A stretch of DNA of 64,000 nucleotides from Hyphomicrobiales bacterium (GCA_900473175.1 UCKM01000020.1:1-64000); one strand, 5' to 3'; numbered from the stretch's first letter, positions 46,091 to 55,746 are shown. The notes: generated by a model not told the origin, from the letters alone. Translations and numbers: made by a program.

Positions 46091-47008
46091 TCAACCCGCG
46101 AAGGCCTTGCGCGCTTCGTCCATCGGGGCGAGCGCGCCATGAAATTCCACCACGCGCGCCGCCACCTTGTGCGCGCGGGCCGCCGCCGTAACGGGATCGA
46201 GATTGGCGAGACGGGCAGCAATATAGCCGCCGTTGAAACTGTCGCCGGCGCCAGTCGTATCCACCGCTTCAGCACGGGCGGCGGGCACTTGTGTGGTGAC
46301 ACCATCCGCAATGACCAGGGCGGGGTCCGTGCCGTCCTTCACGACAATCTCCTTGACGCCATAGCTCGATAGCCGATGCGCCGTATCTGTTGGCGTCGTA
46401 TCGCCGAACAGGGCATTTTCATCGGGGAAAGTCGGCAAGGCAATGTCCGTCACGTGAAACGCGTTGCTCAGGACCTGCTTTGCCGTTTCGGCATTTTCCC
46501 ACAGGCGAGGGCGGTAATTGGCATCAAAGACGATAAGCGAGCCCTGGCGGCGGGCATTGCTGACGGCGTTCAGAACATTCTGACGGCTCTTGGGGCTCAA
46601 AATGCCCATGGTAATGCCAGAGAAATAGATGATCCGGCGTCCCTCCAGGCTTCTCGCCAATGCATCGGGATCGTCAGCAAGGTGGCGGGCAGCAGAATCG
46701 TTGCGCCAGTAGGTGAAGGAGCGTTCGGAGCCCGTCAGCGTGATGGCATAGAGACCCGGACGCGCACCCACGATGATCGGGCTATGCGCCGTATTGATGC
46801 CATGATCGCGCAAGAACGCGCGCTGCTTGATCGAGAACGGGTCGTCGCCGAATGCGGTGACGTAGTCGACAGCAAAATTCGGATCGGCGAGGGCGCGGAC
46901 ATACCAGGTAGTGTTCAGCGTGTCGCCGGCAAAACCCATGCGCCACTGGTCGCCGCTGGCGCCGGACAACTCGATCATGCACTCGCCAATGGCCGCAAAT
47001 CCGCTCAT
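46091..47008 (-). CDS. kdgK: PfkB-family sugar kinase, likely 2-keto-3-deoxygluconate kinase
   Basis: Ribokinase-fold kinase of 305 residues. DTTGAGDSFNGGY holds the catalytic Asp and anion hole, and FAAIGECMIELSG is the N-terminal family start. The GITMGILSPKSRQNVL region resembles KdgK (Entner-Doudoroff and uronate routes). Alternative substrates in the family include fructose and ribose. Its gene ends 4 bases from the convergent galM stop. Confidence 0.82.
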   Translation of the reverse strand: MSGFAAIGECMIELSGASGDQWRMGFAGDTLNTTWYVRALADPNFAVDYVTAFGDDPFSIKQRAFLRDHGINTAHSPIIVGARPGLYAITLTGSERSFTYWRNDSAARHLADDPDALARSLEGRRIIYFSGITMGILSPKSRQNVLNAVSNARRQGSLIVFDANYRPRLWENAETAKQVLSNAFHVTDIALPTFPDENALFGDTTPTDTAHRLSSYGVKEIVVKDGTDPALVIADGVTTQVPAARAEAVDTTGAGDSFNGGYIAARLANLDPVTAAARAHKVAARVVEFHGALAPMDEARKAFAG

Positions 47009-47158
47009 GAAGTTCTCCTCAATTCCGGTCGGCTGCGACTGATATACGAGAGCGCCGCGGCTGTCATTTCCTAAAATGATTGCCTGCCGTTTGCAGCGTT
47101 GTCATATTCGCTTCGCCCGGCCATGTTAGTCGGCGAATGCGTCTGAATGGAGAAATGC

Positions 47159-47770
47159 ATGTCGCGGATTGCGTCAATCGAGCAGCTTGAAGCCATTTAT
47201 AGCGGCATCACCGAAGCATCGACCGCAAAGGTGGCGGACCGAATCACGCCGCAATACCGCCAGTTGATCGAGGGTTCGCCCTTTGCTGCATTGGCGACGA
47301 GTGGTCCTGAGGGACTGGACTGTTCGCCCCGTGGCGATCTTGCCGGATTTGTGCGCGTTCACGATGAGCGGACCCTGATGATGCCGGACAGGCGCGGAAA
47401 CAACCGGGTCGATTCGCTGCGCAATATTGTGCGCGATCCACGCGTCGCACTGCTTTTCCTCATTCCCGGGCTGACCACGACATTCCGCGTCAACGGGCGC
47501 GCATTTCTCGAAACCGACCAAGGGCTGCTTGACAGTTTCATGGTCGACGGCAGGGCGCCTCGCTCCGTCATCGTCGTTGAAGTCGAGGAAGCCTATTTCC
47601 AATGCGCGCGGGCACTCATTCGCTCGGAGCTGTGGAACCCGGAAAAACATCGCTCGCCGAGGGAATTCCCGACGCCCGGCCAGATCCTGGCGGCTCTGAG
47701 CGAAGACCGTGTCGGCGGTGAGACCTATGACAGGGAGTGGCCGGAGCGCGCCGCGAAGACAATGTGGTAG
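47159..47770 (+). CDS. Pyridoxamine 5'-phosphate oxidase-like FMN protein
   Basis: Split-barrel flavin-binding protein of 203 residues. SPFAALATSGPEGLDCSPRG, MMPDRRGNNRVDSLRNI and the following VALLFLIPG match the FMN-dependent PPOX-like family of general stress/oxidoreductase type. The C-terminal CARALIRSELWNPEKH is typical of this subgroup. ATG at 47159 has GGAG 6 bases upstream and is preferred over 47147. The reaction is unknown. It converges on phnF. Confidence 0.82.
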   Translation: MSRIASIEQLEAIYSGITEASTAKVADRITPQYRQLIEGSPFAALATSGPEGLDCSPRGDLAGFVRVHDERTLMMPDRRGNNRVDSLRNIVRDPRVALLFLIPGLTTTFRVNGRAFLETDQGLLDSFMVDGRAPRSVIVVEVEEAYFQCARALIRSELWNPEKHRSPREFPTPGQILAALSEDRVGGETYDREWPERAAKTMW

Positions 47771-47795
47771 CAGGCACGCTGATGTCGCAACCGGT

Positions 47796-48539
47796 CTATT
47801 TTGTTTGATTGTCGATAGCGATTTCCATGCGATCTGCAGCAAAGCGGGTCTTTGCATATTCGATCGGTCGTCCCTCCATGTCGACATTGATGGCTGTGGC
47901 GACCAAGACGATGGCGCCGGGTGCCAGGCGCAGATGCCGCAGATCCTCCGCATCGGCATGGCGCGCGGCAATGATCGTCGATTTGCGCAGATAATCTTCG
48001 ATTCCCGCGGCCTTGAGGGCAAATGTTATCGAACCGGATGAACGATAATCGTCCGCCACATTCGGGACGCGGGCAGCGTCGAACCATGCTGTGGCACAGG
48101 TAACGGGGTTGCCGTCCGCCGTGTGCAGCGTGTCGATGCGGATAACCTCTCCAGACTGCATGTCCAGTGCTTCGGCGACCTCCGGCGTTGCTTCCTCCCT
48201 CTGGTGGGCGAGTAGAATTCCCTTGGTCTCCCGTACCTGTGTCGCAAGTATCTGTGAAAACCGCGTCCGCTCGCCGATGCGATAAGTAAGCTTGCGACTA
48301 TTGGCCACGAACGTGCCTCGGCCCTGTTCGGCGCGAAGGACGCCTTCCTTGGTGAGCGCTGCGATTGCGCTGCGGATCGTGTGGCGGTTGACGGCGAAGC
48401 GTGATGCCAGTTCGACTTCCGGAGGCATACGCACGCCGGTAGCCATCCTGCCTGCGGTGATGTCACCGCGAATCTGATCAGCGATTTGCCGCCAGACGGC
48501 GACGCCGCTGTTACGAGTGATGAATTTTCCCGAAACCAC
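47796..48539 (-). CDS. phnF: GntR/HutC-family regulator of phosphonate genes
   Basis: 247 residues: winged helix in the first 75 (SRFAVNRHTIRSAIAALTKEGVL is the recognition region) and a UTRA ligand-binding domain after residue 90. Divergent from phnG, the classical PhnF position. Start GTG at 48539; an ATG 8 bases upstream is in another frame. It probably represses phnG onward from the inverted repeat between the two genes. Confidence 0.9.
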   Translation of the reverse strand: MVSGKFITRNSGVAVWRQIADQIRGDITAGRMATGVRMPPEVELASRFAVNRHTIRSAIAALTKEGVLRAEQGRGTFVANSRKLTYRIGERTRFSQILATQVRETKGILLAHQREEATPEVAEALDMQSGEVIRIDTLHTADGNPVTCATAWFDAARVPNVADDYRSSGSITFALKAAGIEDYLRKSTIIAARHADAEDLRHLRLAPGAIVLVATAINVDMEGRPIEYAKTRFAADRMEIAIDNQTK

Positions 48540-48553
48540 GCTTTGTCATGCTC

Positions 48554-48612
48554 CTGTCATTGACTGACTTTATAGGTGAGTTTATTGTCTGGTTGTATAG
48601 ATGAATAGACAA
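48554..48612. promoter_or_regulatory. phnF-phnG control region
   Basis: TTGTCT (48585-48590) and AGACAA (48607-48612) form an inverted repeat, with TTGTATAGAT between them resembling the right half-site; this suits a HutC-type dimer. CTGTCAT at 48554-48560, followed by a weaker CTGACTT 10 bases later, resembles a Pho box. Both are sequence matches only. Confidence 0.5.
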
Positions 48613-48629
48613 ATTTGAGCGAGGTGTCA

Positions 48630-49103
48630 ATGAGCGGTGAAAATCAGGAAGCGGGCCCAAGCGCTGATCGCCCGCGCAAGGCTGCGATGGCGCTTTTGGC
48701 GCAGGCGACCGCGCGGGAGATGAACGAATTCTGGGCCAATTGGCACGACAAGCCCCAAGTGGAAACACTGCGTGGGCCAGAGACGGGCCTGGTCATGGTG
48801 CGTGGCCGCATTGGCGGCGGCGGTGCCCCGTTCAACCTCGGCGAAGCGACTGTGACCCGCGCCACCGTGCGGCTGGATAGTGGCGCAGTCGGTCACGCCT
48901 ATGCACTGGGACGCGAGCGCGAAAAAGTCCGCCTTGCCGCGGTGTTCGACGCGCTCTGGCAGGATGAGAGCCAGCGAGGCGCCGTCGAAAACGTGGTGCT
49001 TGCGCCGATCGCGCAACGGCTGGATGACGACCTTCAGGTCAAACGCGCCGAAACGGCGGCAACGAAGGTCGATTTTTTCACGATGGTGCGGGGTGACGAT
49101 TGA
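48630..49103 (+). CDS. phnG: C-P lyase complex subunit PhnG
   Basis: Subunit of the PhnGHIJ core that attaches methylphosphonate to ribose. 157 residues; RKAAMALLAQATAREMNEFW and the late TMVRGDD tail are typical. ATG at 48630 has GAGG 6 bases upstream. The stop overlaps the phnH start (ATGA-type), as usual in phn operons. First gene of the plus-strand operon and divergent from phnF. Confidence 0.94.
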   Translation: MSGENQEAGPSADRPRKAAMALLAQATAREMNEFWANWHDKPQVETLRGPETGLVMVRGRIGGGGAPFNLGEATVTRATVRLDSGAVGHAYALGREREKVRLAAVFDALWQDESQRGAVENVVLAPIAQRLDDDLQVKRAETAATKVDFFTMVRGDD

Positions 49104-49714
49104 TGCGTGCAGCGACACAGGTTTTCGAAGGCGGCTTCAGCAGCGCCGTTCTCGACTCGCAACAGGTCTTCCGGGCGCTCATGGATGCCTTTGCCAACCC
49201 CGGCCGCGTCATTCGGGTCAACGATCTGGCAATGGCGCCGCCGCCACTTAGTCCGGTTATGGCCGCCGTTGCAGCAACTCTTTTCGATCACGACGCCACG
49301 GTCTGGTGCGACAGGTCCTTTGCGGGCTCAGAAGCCGCAACCGGATGGTTGAAGTTCCACACCGGCCTTGAACTGACATCTGATCCTTCCAGCGCACAAT
49401 TTGCGCTGGTCAGCGATGTCGATTCCATGCCGTCTTTCGAAGCCTTCGCCAGGGGGACATCCGAATATCCGGATCGTTCGACCACGATTATCCTGCAGGT
49501 GAATGGTTTTGACGGGCCGGACAGCCTGACGCTTCGCGGGCCGGGCATCGAGACCACCCAGTCCTTTGCGCCAAGCCACCTGCCAAAACGCTTCATCGAT
49601 CAATGGGCAGCCAATCGCGCCGCCTTCCCGCGTGGCGTCGATCTGATCTTTGCGGGCAAGGGCGCACTTGCCGCCCTGCCACGCACGACCCGCGTTTCGC
49701 GACAGGAGGGCTGA
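49103..49714 (+). CDS. phnH: C-P lyase complex subunit PhnH
   Basis: 203 residues with a PLP-transferase-like fold but no cofactor lysine, as in the family. FEGGFSSAVLDSQQVFRALM at the N-terminus and FPRGVDLIFAGKGALAALPR at the end are PhnH signatures. It starts at the phnG stop and ends 3 bases before phnI. Confidence 0.93.
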   Translation: MRAATQVFEGGFSSAVLDSQQVFRALMDAFANPGRVIRVNDLAMAPPPLSPVMAAVAATLFDHDATVWCDRSFAGSEAATGWLKFHTGLELTSDPSSAQFALVSDVDSMPSFEAFARGTSEYPDRSTTIILQVNGFDGPDSLTLRGPGIETTQSFAPSHLPKRFIDQWAANRAAFPRGVDLIFAGKGALAALPRTTRVSRQEG

Positions 49715-49717
49715 GCC

Positions 49718-50809
49718 ATGTATGTTGCAGTCAAGGGCGGCGAGACCGCTATTCGCAATGCCCACAAGCTTCTGGCCGACAGGCGCCGCGGCGACCGGAC
49801 GGTTCCGGCGATCGGGCTCGACCAGATCGTTGAACAGCTCGCCCTCGCGATCGACCGGGTGATGGCGGAAGGCTCGCTTTACGACACCGAGCTTGCGGCG
49901 CTTGCCGTCAAGCAGGCGCGGGGCGACATGATCGAGGCGATCTTCCTTGTTCGCGCCTACCGCACGACGCTGCCGCGCTTTGGCTATACGACGCCGGTCG
50001 AGACCGCGCAGATGGCGATCGAACGGCGTATCTCGGCAACCTTCAAGGATCTGCCGGGCGGACAGTTGCTGGGGCCGACCTTCGACTATACGCACCGGCT
50101 GCTCGATCCGGACCTTGCGGGCGACGCGGCCGTCGATGATCCAGAACGGCGCATCGAAACCCATGAGCAGGCGCCGCGCGTCACCGACATTCTGGGCCAT
50201 CACGGCATGATTGAAACAGACGGCGATTTGCCTGAAGACGCCGTGCCTGGCGACCTGACGCGCGAACCGCTGGCCTTTCCGCTCGAACGGGATCTGCGGC
50301 TGCAGGCGCTGGCGCGCGGCGATGAGGGCTTTCTCCTTGGTCTCGCCTATTCGACCCAGCGCGGTTATGCGCGCAGCCACCCGTTTGTGGGCGAAATCCG
50401 CATCGGCGAGGTCGAGGTCGAGCTTGAAGTGGCAGAGCTCGATTTTCCGCTGACGCTCGGCCGCATCCGCCTGACCGAATGCCAGATGGTCAACCAGTTC
50501 AAGGGATCATCTAAACAGCCGCCGCAATTCACCCGCGGCTACGGGCTGGTCTTCGGGCAGAGCGAGCGCAAGGCGATGTCGATGTCGCTATGCGATCGGG
50601 CCCTGCGGGCAACCGAGCTTGGCGAAGACATCACCGCTGCGGCGCAGGACGAGGAATTCGTCATCTCCCACAGTGACAATGTGCAGTCGACCGGCTTCGT
50701 CGAACATCTGAAACTTCCGCATTACGTGGATTTCCAGGCCGAGCTTGATCTGGTGCGAAGGATGCGTGCCGAGCATGCAAGCCGCGACATTCAAGAGGCA
50801 GCAGAATGA
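49718..50809 (+). CDS. phnI: C-P lyase complex subunit PhnI
   Basis: 363 residues. PhnI displaces adenine from ATP to give ribose triphosphonate with the PhnGHL partners. MYVAVKGGETAIRNAHKLLA is the conserved start, and FSHSDNVQ-type sequence near the C-terminus (VISHSDNVQSTGFVEHLKLP) carries conserved residues of the nucleosidase site. It overlaps phnJ by 4 bases. Confidence 0.95.
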   Translation: MYVAVKGGETAIRNAHKLLADRRRGDRTVPAIGLDQIVEQLALAIDRVMAEGSLYDTELAALAVKQARGDMIEAIFLVRAYRTTLPRFGYTTPVETAQMAIERRISATFKDLPGGQLLGPTFDYTHRLLDPDLAGDAAVDDPERRIETHEQAPRVTDILGHHGMIETDGDLPEDAVPGDLTREPLAFPLERDLRLQALARGDEGFLLGLAYSTQRGYARSHPFVGEIRIGEVEVELEVAELDFPLTLGRIRLTECQMVNQFKGSSKQPPQFTRGYGLVFGQSERKAMSMSLCDRALRATELGEDITAAAQDEEFVISHSDNVQSTGFVEHLKLPHYVDFQAELDLVRRMRAEHASRDIQEAAE

Positions 50810-51678
50810 CCGAACTCGCAACCTACAATTTTGCCTATCTCGACGAACAGACAAAGCGGATGATCCGCCGCGCCATTCTCAAAGCCATTGCCATACCGGG
50901 CTATCAGGTGCCTTTCGCCTCGCGGGAAATGCCGATGCCCTATGGCTGGGGTACGGGCGGTGTGCAGGTGACTGCGGCGGTGATCGGCCCCGACGATACA
51001 CTGAAAGTGATCGATCAGGGTGCTGATGACACCACCAATGCGGTGTCGATCCGTGCCTTCTTCCAGAAGACCGCCAATGTTCGCGTGACGACCCGGACGA
51101 CGGAAGCGACGATCATCCAGACCCGCCACCGTATCCCGGAAACGCCGCTGCAGGCCGGGCAGGTACTGGTCTATCAGGTGCCGATCCCCGAGCCGCTGCG
51201 CTTCCTCGAACCGCGCGAGACCGAAACGCGGAAGATGCATGCGCTCGAAGAATACGGGCTGATGCATGTGAAGCTTTACGAGGATATCGCCTGCCACGGC
51301 CATATCGCCACGACCTATGCCTATCCGGTGAAAGTCGAGGGCCGCTATGTCATGGACCCATCGCCGACGCCCAAGTTCGACAATCCGAAGATGCACAATT
51401 CACCGGCGCTGCAACTGTTCGGGGCCGGGCGCGAAAAGCGCATCTACGCCATCCCGCCTTATACGGAAGTCGTCAGTCTCGATTTCGAGGATCATCCGTT
51501 CGAAATCCAGACCTTCTCCGAACCCTGCGCGATGTGCGGCGCCAAGGGCACCTATCTTGATGAGGTCATCCTCGATGACAGGGGCGGCAGCATGTTTGTC
51601 TGTTCAGATACGGACTTTTGTGAGGAGCGGCAGGCCAAGGGCCATCGCGGCCATCTTTCGGCGAAGGCAGCAGAATGA
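50806..51678 (+). CDS. phnJ: C-P lyase PhnJ
   Basis: Radical-SAM enzyme that cleaves the C-P bond of 5-phosphoribose phosphonate. 290 residues. The cysteine pattern C-x2-C-x21-C-x5-C (Cys241, 244, 266, 272) is complete, providing the [4Fe-4S] cluster and the thiyl cysteine. YNFAYLDEQTKRMIRRAILK is the typical start. Overlaps phnI and phnK by 4 bases each. Confidence 0.97.
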   Translation: MTELATYNFAYLDEQTKRMIRRAILKAIAIPGYQVPFASREMPMPYGWGTGGVQVTAAVIGPDDTLKVIDQGADDTTNAVSIRAFFQKTANVRVTTRTTEATIIQTRHRIPETPLQAGQVLVYQVPIPEPLRFLEPRETETRKMHALEEYGLMHVKLYEDIACHGHIATTYAYPVKVEGRYVMDPSPTPKFDNPKMHNSPALQLFGAGREKRIYAIPPYTEVVSLDFEDHPFEIQTFSEPCAMCGAKGTYLDEVILDDRGGSMFVCSDTDFCEERQAKGHRGHLSAKAAE

Positions 51679-52451
51679 GCGATACACAGCTTTTGAAAGT
51701 CAACGCACTTTCGAAATTCTATGGCAGCCGGATCGGTTGCCAGAACGTCTCCTTCGAACTGTGGCCCGGCGAAGTGCTGGCCATCGTCGGCGAGTCCGGC
51801 TCAGGCAAGACCACCTTGCTGAACTGCCTGGCGACCCGTCTTGCGCCGTCGGCAGGCTCGGTCGAATACCGGATGCGTGACGGGCAGTTTCGCGATCTCT
51901 ATCGCTTGAGTGAAGCGGAACGGCGGCTTTTGATGCGCACGGACTGGGGTTTTGTCCACCAGAATCCGGCTGATGGCCTGCGCATGACCGTTTCCGCCGG
52001 CGCCAATGTCGGCGAGCGGCTGATGGCCGTCGGCGACCGCCATTACGGCCGGATCCGCGCCACTGCGACGGACTGGCTGGGGCGGGTGGAGATTGCCGAG
52101 GACCGTATCGACGACCAGCCGCGCGCTTTTTCCGGCGGCATGCGTCAACGTCTGCAGATCGCCCGCAATCTCGTCACCAATCCGCGGCTTGTCTTCATGG
52201 ACGAGCCGACCGGTGGTCTTGACGTGTCGGTGCAGGCAAGGCTGCTCGATCTGTTACGTGGCCTCGTCAATGATCTCGGTCTCGCGGCGATCGTCGTCAC
52301 CCACGACCTTGCCGTGGCGCGGCTGCTGTCCCACCGGATGATGGTGATGAAGGACGGCCATATCGTCGAGACCGGCCTGACAGACCGGGTGCTGGACGAT
52401 CCGCAAGCGCCGTACACGCAGCTTCTCGTTTCATCCATCCTGCAGGTTTAG
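51675..52451 (+). CDS. phnK: C-P lyase ABC-type ATPase PhnK
   Basis: 258-residue ABC protein that docks on the PhnGHIJ core rather than a membrane. Walker A GESGSGKTTLL, signature FSGGMRQRLQIAR and Walker B RLVFMDEPTGG are intact. It follows PhnJ with overlap and precedes phnL by 9 bases. Closely related transporter ATPases exist, but the context settles the call. Confidence 0.95.
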   Translation: MSDTQLLKVNALSKFYGSRIGCQNVSFELWPGEVLAIVGESGSGKTTLLNCLATRLAPSAGSVEYRMRDGQFRDLYRLSEAERRLLMRTDWGFVHQNPADGLRMTVSAGANVGERLMAVGDRHYGRIRATATDWLGRVEIAEDRIDDQPRAFSGGMRQRLQIARNLVTNPRLVFMDEPTGGLDVSVQARLLDLLRGLVNDLGLAAIVVTHDLAVARLLSHRMMVMKDGHIVETGLTDRVLDDPQAPYTQLLVSSILQV

Positions 52452-52460
52452 GAGCAGATC

Positions 52461-53171
52461 ATGCCGACACCTCTCGTTGTTTCCGATGTCGCCAAGAGCT
52501 TCACCATGCATCTGCGCGACGGTATCCGTCTCCCGGTCGTCGCAAATGTTTCCTTTTCCATCAAGGCGGGCGAATGCGCTGTGCTTGGCGGCCCGTCAGG
52601 CGCGGGCAAGAGCTCGATTCTGAAAATGGTCTATGGCAACTATGCGGTGGATGCCGGCCAGATCATCGTCCCGTATCGTGACCGGCTGGTGGACGTTGCG
52701 GCGGCTGACCCGCGCACGATGCTCGGCATTCGCCGCGACATGATCGGTTACGTCAGCCAATTCCTGCGCACCGTCCCGCGCGTCTCTGCACTCGACGTTG
52801 TCGCCGAACCGCTTGTCGCGCGCGGCGTCGACCGCGCCGAAGCGCGGGGCAGGGCTGCAGCACTGCTTGCCGGTCTCAATCTGCCAGAGCGTTTATGGTC
52901 TCTGCCTCCAGCGACGTTTTCGGGCGGCGAGCAGCAACGCGTCAACATAGCGCGTGGCTTCATCACCGACCATCCGATCCTGCTCCTCGACGAGCCGACG
53001 GCATCGCTCGATGCGAAGAACCGCAGTGTCGTCGTGGCAATGATCAAGGAGAAAAAGGCCGCCGGCGTCGCCATGCTCGGCATTTTCCATGATGAGGACG
53101 TGCGTCAATCAGTGGCCGACCGCATCATCGACGTGACCGGATTTGCCGCTTCCGGCGAGGCCGCAGCATGA
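52461..53171 (+). CDS. phnL: C-P lyase ABC-type ATPase PhnL
   Basis: 236 residues. Walker A GGPSGAGKSSIL, signature FSGGEQQRVNIARG and Walker B ILLLDEPTASLD. It pairs with PhnK in the C-P lyase supercomplex. It overlaps the downstream hexapeptide acetyltransferase gene by 4 bases. Confidence 0.95.
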   Translation: MPTPLVVSDVAKSFTMHLRDGIRLPVVANVSFSIKAGECAVLGGPSGAGKSSILKMVYGNYAVDAGQIIVPYRDRLVDVAAADPRTMLGIRRDMIGYVSQFLRTVPRVSALDVVAEPLVARGVDRAEARGRAAALLAGLNLPERLWSLPPATFSGGEQQRVNIARGFITDHPILLLDEPTASLDAKNRSVVVAMIKEKKAAGVAMLGIFHDEDVRQSVADRIIDVTGFAASGEAAA

Positions 53172-53782
53172 CGCGGCTTTCCGAAACACCCCTTATCCAC
53201 GAAACCGCGTCGGTCCACGGCTGCGAGCTTGGCCGCTATACGGAAATAGCCGAGCGCTGCCGCATCAGCGAAACGGCCCTTGGCGACTATTCCTACATCA
53301 TGCAGGACGGCTCCGCCTGGTCCGCGACGATCGGCAAGTTTGCCAATATCGCGGCAAGCGTGCGGATCAATGCGCCCAATCATCCCACATGGAGGCCAAC
53401 GCTGCATCACTTCACCTATCGGTCGGGCGACTATTGGGACGATGCCGGCGTCGATGAGGAATTCTTTGACTGGCGCCGGGTCAACCGGGTCACGATCGGC
53501 CATGACGTGTGGATAGGCCACGGCGCAACCATTTTGCCCGGTGTCACCGTCGGCGATGGCGCCGTAATCGGGGCAGGAGCAGTCGTCTCCAAGAACGTCG
53601 ATCCCTATACCATTGTCGGCGGTGTTCCCGCGCGCAAAATCCGCGACCGCTTTGACGGGCGCATAGCGGAGCAGCTGCAAATCCTCGCCTGGTGGAATTG
53701 GGATCACGCAAAGTTGCGCAGCGCGCTCGACGATTTCAGGACGCTTGAGATTGAGGCATTTCTCGAGAAGCACGCGGGTTAA
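53168..53782 (+). CDS. Phosphonate-locus hexapeptide-repeat acetyltransferase
   Basis: 204 residues with a left-handed beta-helix: repeated I/V-G-x-x-x-x-I steps in TIGKFANIAASVRINAPNHP and VTIGHDVWIGHGATILPGVT, where the catalytic His is expected. It belongs to the trimeric xenobiotic acetyltransferase group regularly found in phn operons, possibly modifying aminoalkylphosphonates or sharing the job of PhnO. It overlaps phnL; phnC follows after 120 bases. Confidence 0.85.
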   Translation: MTRLSETPLIHETASVHGCELGRYTEIAERCRISETALGDYSYIMQDGSAWSATIGKFANIAASVRINAPNHPTWRPTLHHFTYRSGDYWDDAGVDEEFFDWRRVNRVTIGHDVWIGHGATILPGVTVGDGAVIGAGAVVSKNVDPYTIVGGVPARKIRDRFDGRIAEQLQILAWWNWDHAKLRSALDDFRTLEIEAFLEKHAG

Positions 53783-53786
53783 ACGC

Positions 53787-53837
53787 GGGGCTGATCGCCC
53801 CAGGGCGATCTACACACAGTTGTCACTCAACTGAAAC
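53787..53837 (+). promoter_or_regulatory. Hairpin and possible Pho box before phnC
   Basis: GATCGCCC (53793-53800) and GGGCGATC (53803-53810) form a perfect stem after the acetyltransferase stop, with no T-run. Downstream, TTGTCAC (53820-53826), TCAA, CTGAAAC (53831-53837) has the 11-base period of a Pho box but only partial matches. Confidence 0.35.
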
Positions 53838-53902
53838 AAAATCGCCATCGCAGCTTCACATCCATGTCCTACCACAGAGCAACGCCCAAAAGGGACCTGC
53901 TA

Positions 53903-54736
53903 ATGTTGAAGATTGAAAACGTGACGCGGCGTTTTGGCAAGTTTGTTGCCATCGACGATGTCAGTCTGGAAATTCCGCAAGGTCAGATGGTTGGTGTCAT
54001 CGGCCGGTCCGGCGCTGGAAAGTCGACCCTCCTGCGCATGATCAACAGGCTGGTTGATCCGTCGGAAGGCTCGATCCTCTTCGAAGGAACCGATGTCGCG
54101 CAGCTGCGTGGTGCACAGTTACGCAACTGGCAGCGCGACTGCGCGATGATCTTCCAGCAGTTCAACCTCGTGCCACGCCTTGACGTTCTGACCAATGTGC
54201 TGCTCGGCCGCCTCAATCACCGTTCGACCATCAAAAGCCTGCTTGGCATTTTTTCACGCGAAGAGCGCGCCATGGCCATCGCCGCGCTGGAGCGGCTGGA
54301 TATCACCAAGACCGCGTTGCAGCGGGCCGGAACACTATCCGGCGGACAGCAGCAGCGTGTCGCCATCGCCCGCGCGCTCATGCAAAACCCCAAGGTCATT
54401 CTTGCCGATGAACCGATTGCATCGCTCGATCCGCGCAATGCGCAGGTCGTTATGGAATCGCTTCGCGACATCAATGAAAAGGAAGGCCTGACGGTCATCA
54501 CCAACCTTCATACGCTCGACACCGCGCGGCATTTTTGTCAGCGCATCATTGGCATGCAGGGTGGCAAGGTTGTCTTCGACGGCGGGCCGGACGACCTGAC
54601 TGAACTTGCTGCACGGCGTATCTATGGCGCTGACGGCATGAAGGACGCGTTTTCGGAAGCCATTACATCGACCAGCATCAGCCGCGGCTCACCCAAGCCG
54701 ATACCGGAGCTGGAGGCCATTCTGGCCGCGCGCTGA
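53903..54736 (+). CDS. phnC: Phosphonate ABC transporter ATPase
   Basis: 277-residue ATPase powering phosphonate import. Walker [10 protein letters not shown], signature [14 protein letters not shown], Walker [16 protein letters not shown] at 53903 is chosen for its AGGG ribosome site and family N-terminus ([14 protein letters not shown]); an ATG at 53864 would add 13 residues. It is 84 bases before phnD. Confidence 0.94.
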   Translation: MLKIENVTRRFGKFVAIDDVSLEIPQGQMVGVIGRSGAGKSTLLRMINRLVDPSEGSILFEGTDVAQLRGAQLRNWQRDCAMIFQQFNLVPRLDVLTNVLLGRLNHRSTIKSLLGIFSREERAMAIAALERLDITKTALQRAGTLSGGQQQRVAIARALMQNPKVILADEPIASLDPRNAQVVMESLRDINEKEGLTVITNLHTLDTARHFCQRIIGMQGGKVVFDGGPDDLTELAARRIYGADGMKDAFSEAITSTSISRGSPKPIPELEAILAAR

Positions 54737-54819
54737 GCGCCAAGAGATCGGCTCGCCCACGTACGGGCTCAAATGAAACTGATCACAAACTCATTTTGGA
54801 CGTTTGACAGGAGAGAACC

Positions 54820-55731
54820 ATGTTCAAGAAAGCCCTTCTCGGTGCAATCGCAATCGGTGCCATGCTGGCCGGTTCGATGGCGCGCGCTGAAAACCTCGAA
54901 ACTTTCCGCGTTGGCATTATTGGCGGCGAGAACGAAGCCGATCGTCTGCGCAATTATCAGTGCATTGTCGATCAGCTTCCCAAAGTCCTTGGCGTCAAGA
55001 ACGTCAAGCTCTTCCCGGCGACCGACTATGACGGCGTCATTCAGGGCCTGCTCGGTGGTACCCTCGATTATGCGGAACTTGGCGCCTCGGGCTTTGCCAA
55101 GATTTATCTGACCAACCCCAAGGCGGTCGAGCCGATCCTGACAACCGTACAGACCGATGGTGCGACCGGCTACTATTCGATCATGGTTGCGCGCAAGGAT
55201 AGCGGCATCAAGACGCTCGCTGACATGAAGGGCAAGAAGCTCGGCTTCGCCGATCCCGACTCCACTTCAGGCTACCTCATTCCCGTCACCTCCCTGCCGA
55301 AGGACACCAAGTCCTCGGTCAAGGATTACTTTGGTGAGACAGGCTTCGGCGGCGGCCACGAGAACCTCGTTCTCGCGGTCAAGGACGGCAAGTTCGATGC
55401 CGGCACGACATTCGGCTCGGGCGTCGGAAAATTTGAAGAAGGCTACACTTCAGGCAATCTGCGCAAGATGGTCGACAAAGGTCTCATCGACATGAAGGAC
55501 TTTGTCGAACTGTGGAAGTCGCCGCTCATTCCAAATGGCCCGATCGTTATTCGCACCTCGCTCGACAGCGACATGAAGACCAAGTTCAAGGACTATATGA
55601 TGAACTTGCCGAAGAGCGACCCTGCCTGCTTTGCAGCAACCATGGGCGGTGATTTCAAGGGCTATACGGAAGTGAACACCGAGTTCTATCAGCCGATCAT
55701 CGATGCCCGTAAGGCGCAGATCGGCGGATAA
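54820..55731 (+). CDS. phnD: Phosphonate-binding periplasmic protein
   Basis: 303 residues with signal peptide cleaved near SMARA-ENL at residue 23. FRVGIIGGENEADRLRNYQC and VKLFPATDYDGVIQGLLGG form the phosphate-binding start of the family. GGAGAG precedes the ATG. A strong hairpin with a T-run follows the stop. Confidence 0.95.
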   Translation: MFKKALLGAIAIGAMLAGSMARAENLETFRVGIIGGENEADRLRNYQCIVDQLPKVLGVKNVKLFPATDYDGVIQGLLGGTLDYAELGASGFAKIYLTNPKAVEPILTTVQTDGATGYYSIMVARKDSGIKTLADMKGKKLGFADPDSTSGYLIPVTSLPKDTKSSVKDYFGETGFGGGHENLVLAVKDGKFDAGTTFGSGVGKFEEGYTSGNLRKMVDKGLIDMKDFVELWKSPLIPNGPIVIRTSLDSDMKTKFKDYMMNLPKSDPACFAATMGGDFKGYTEVNTEFYQPIIDARKAQIGG

Positions 55732-55746
55732 TCCGCTATCCCAAGA

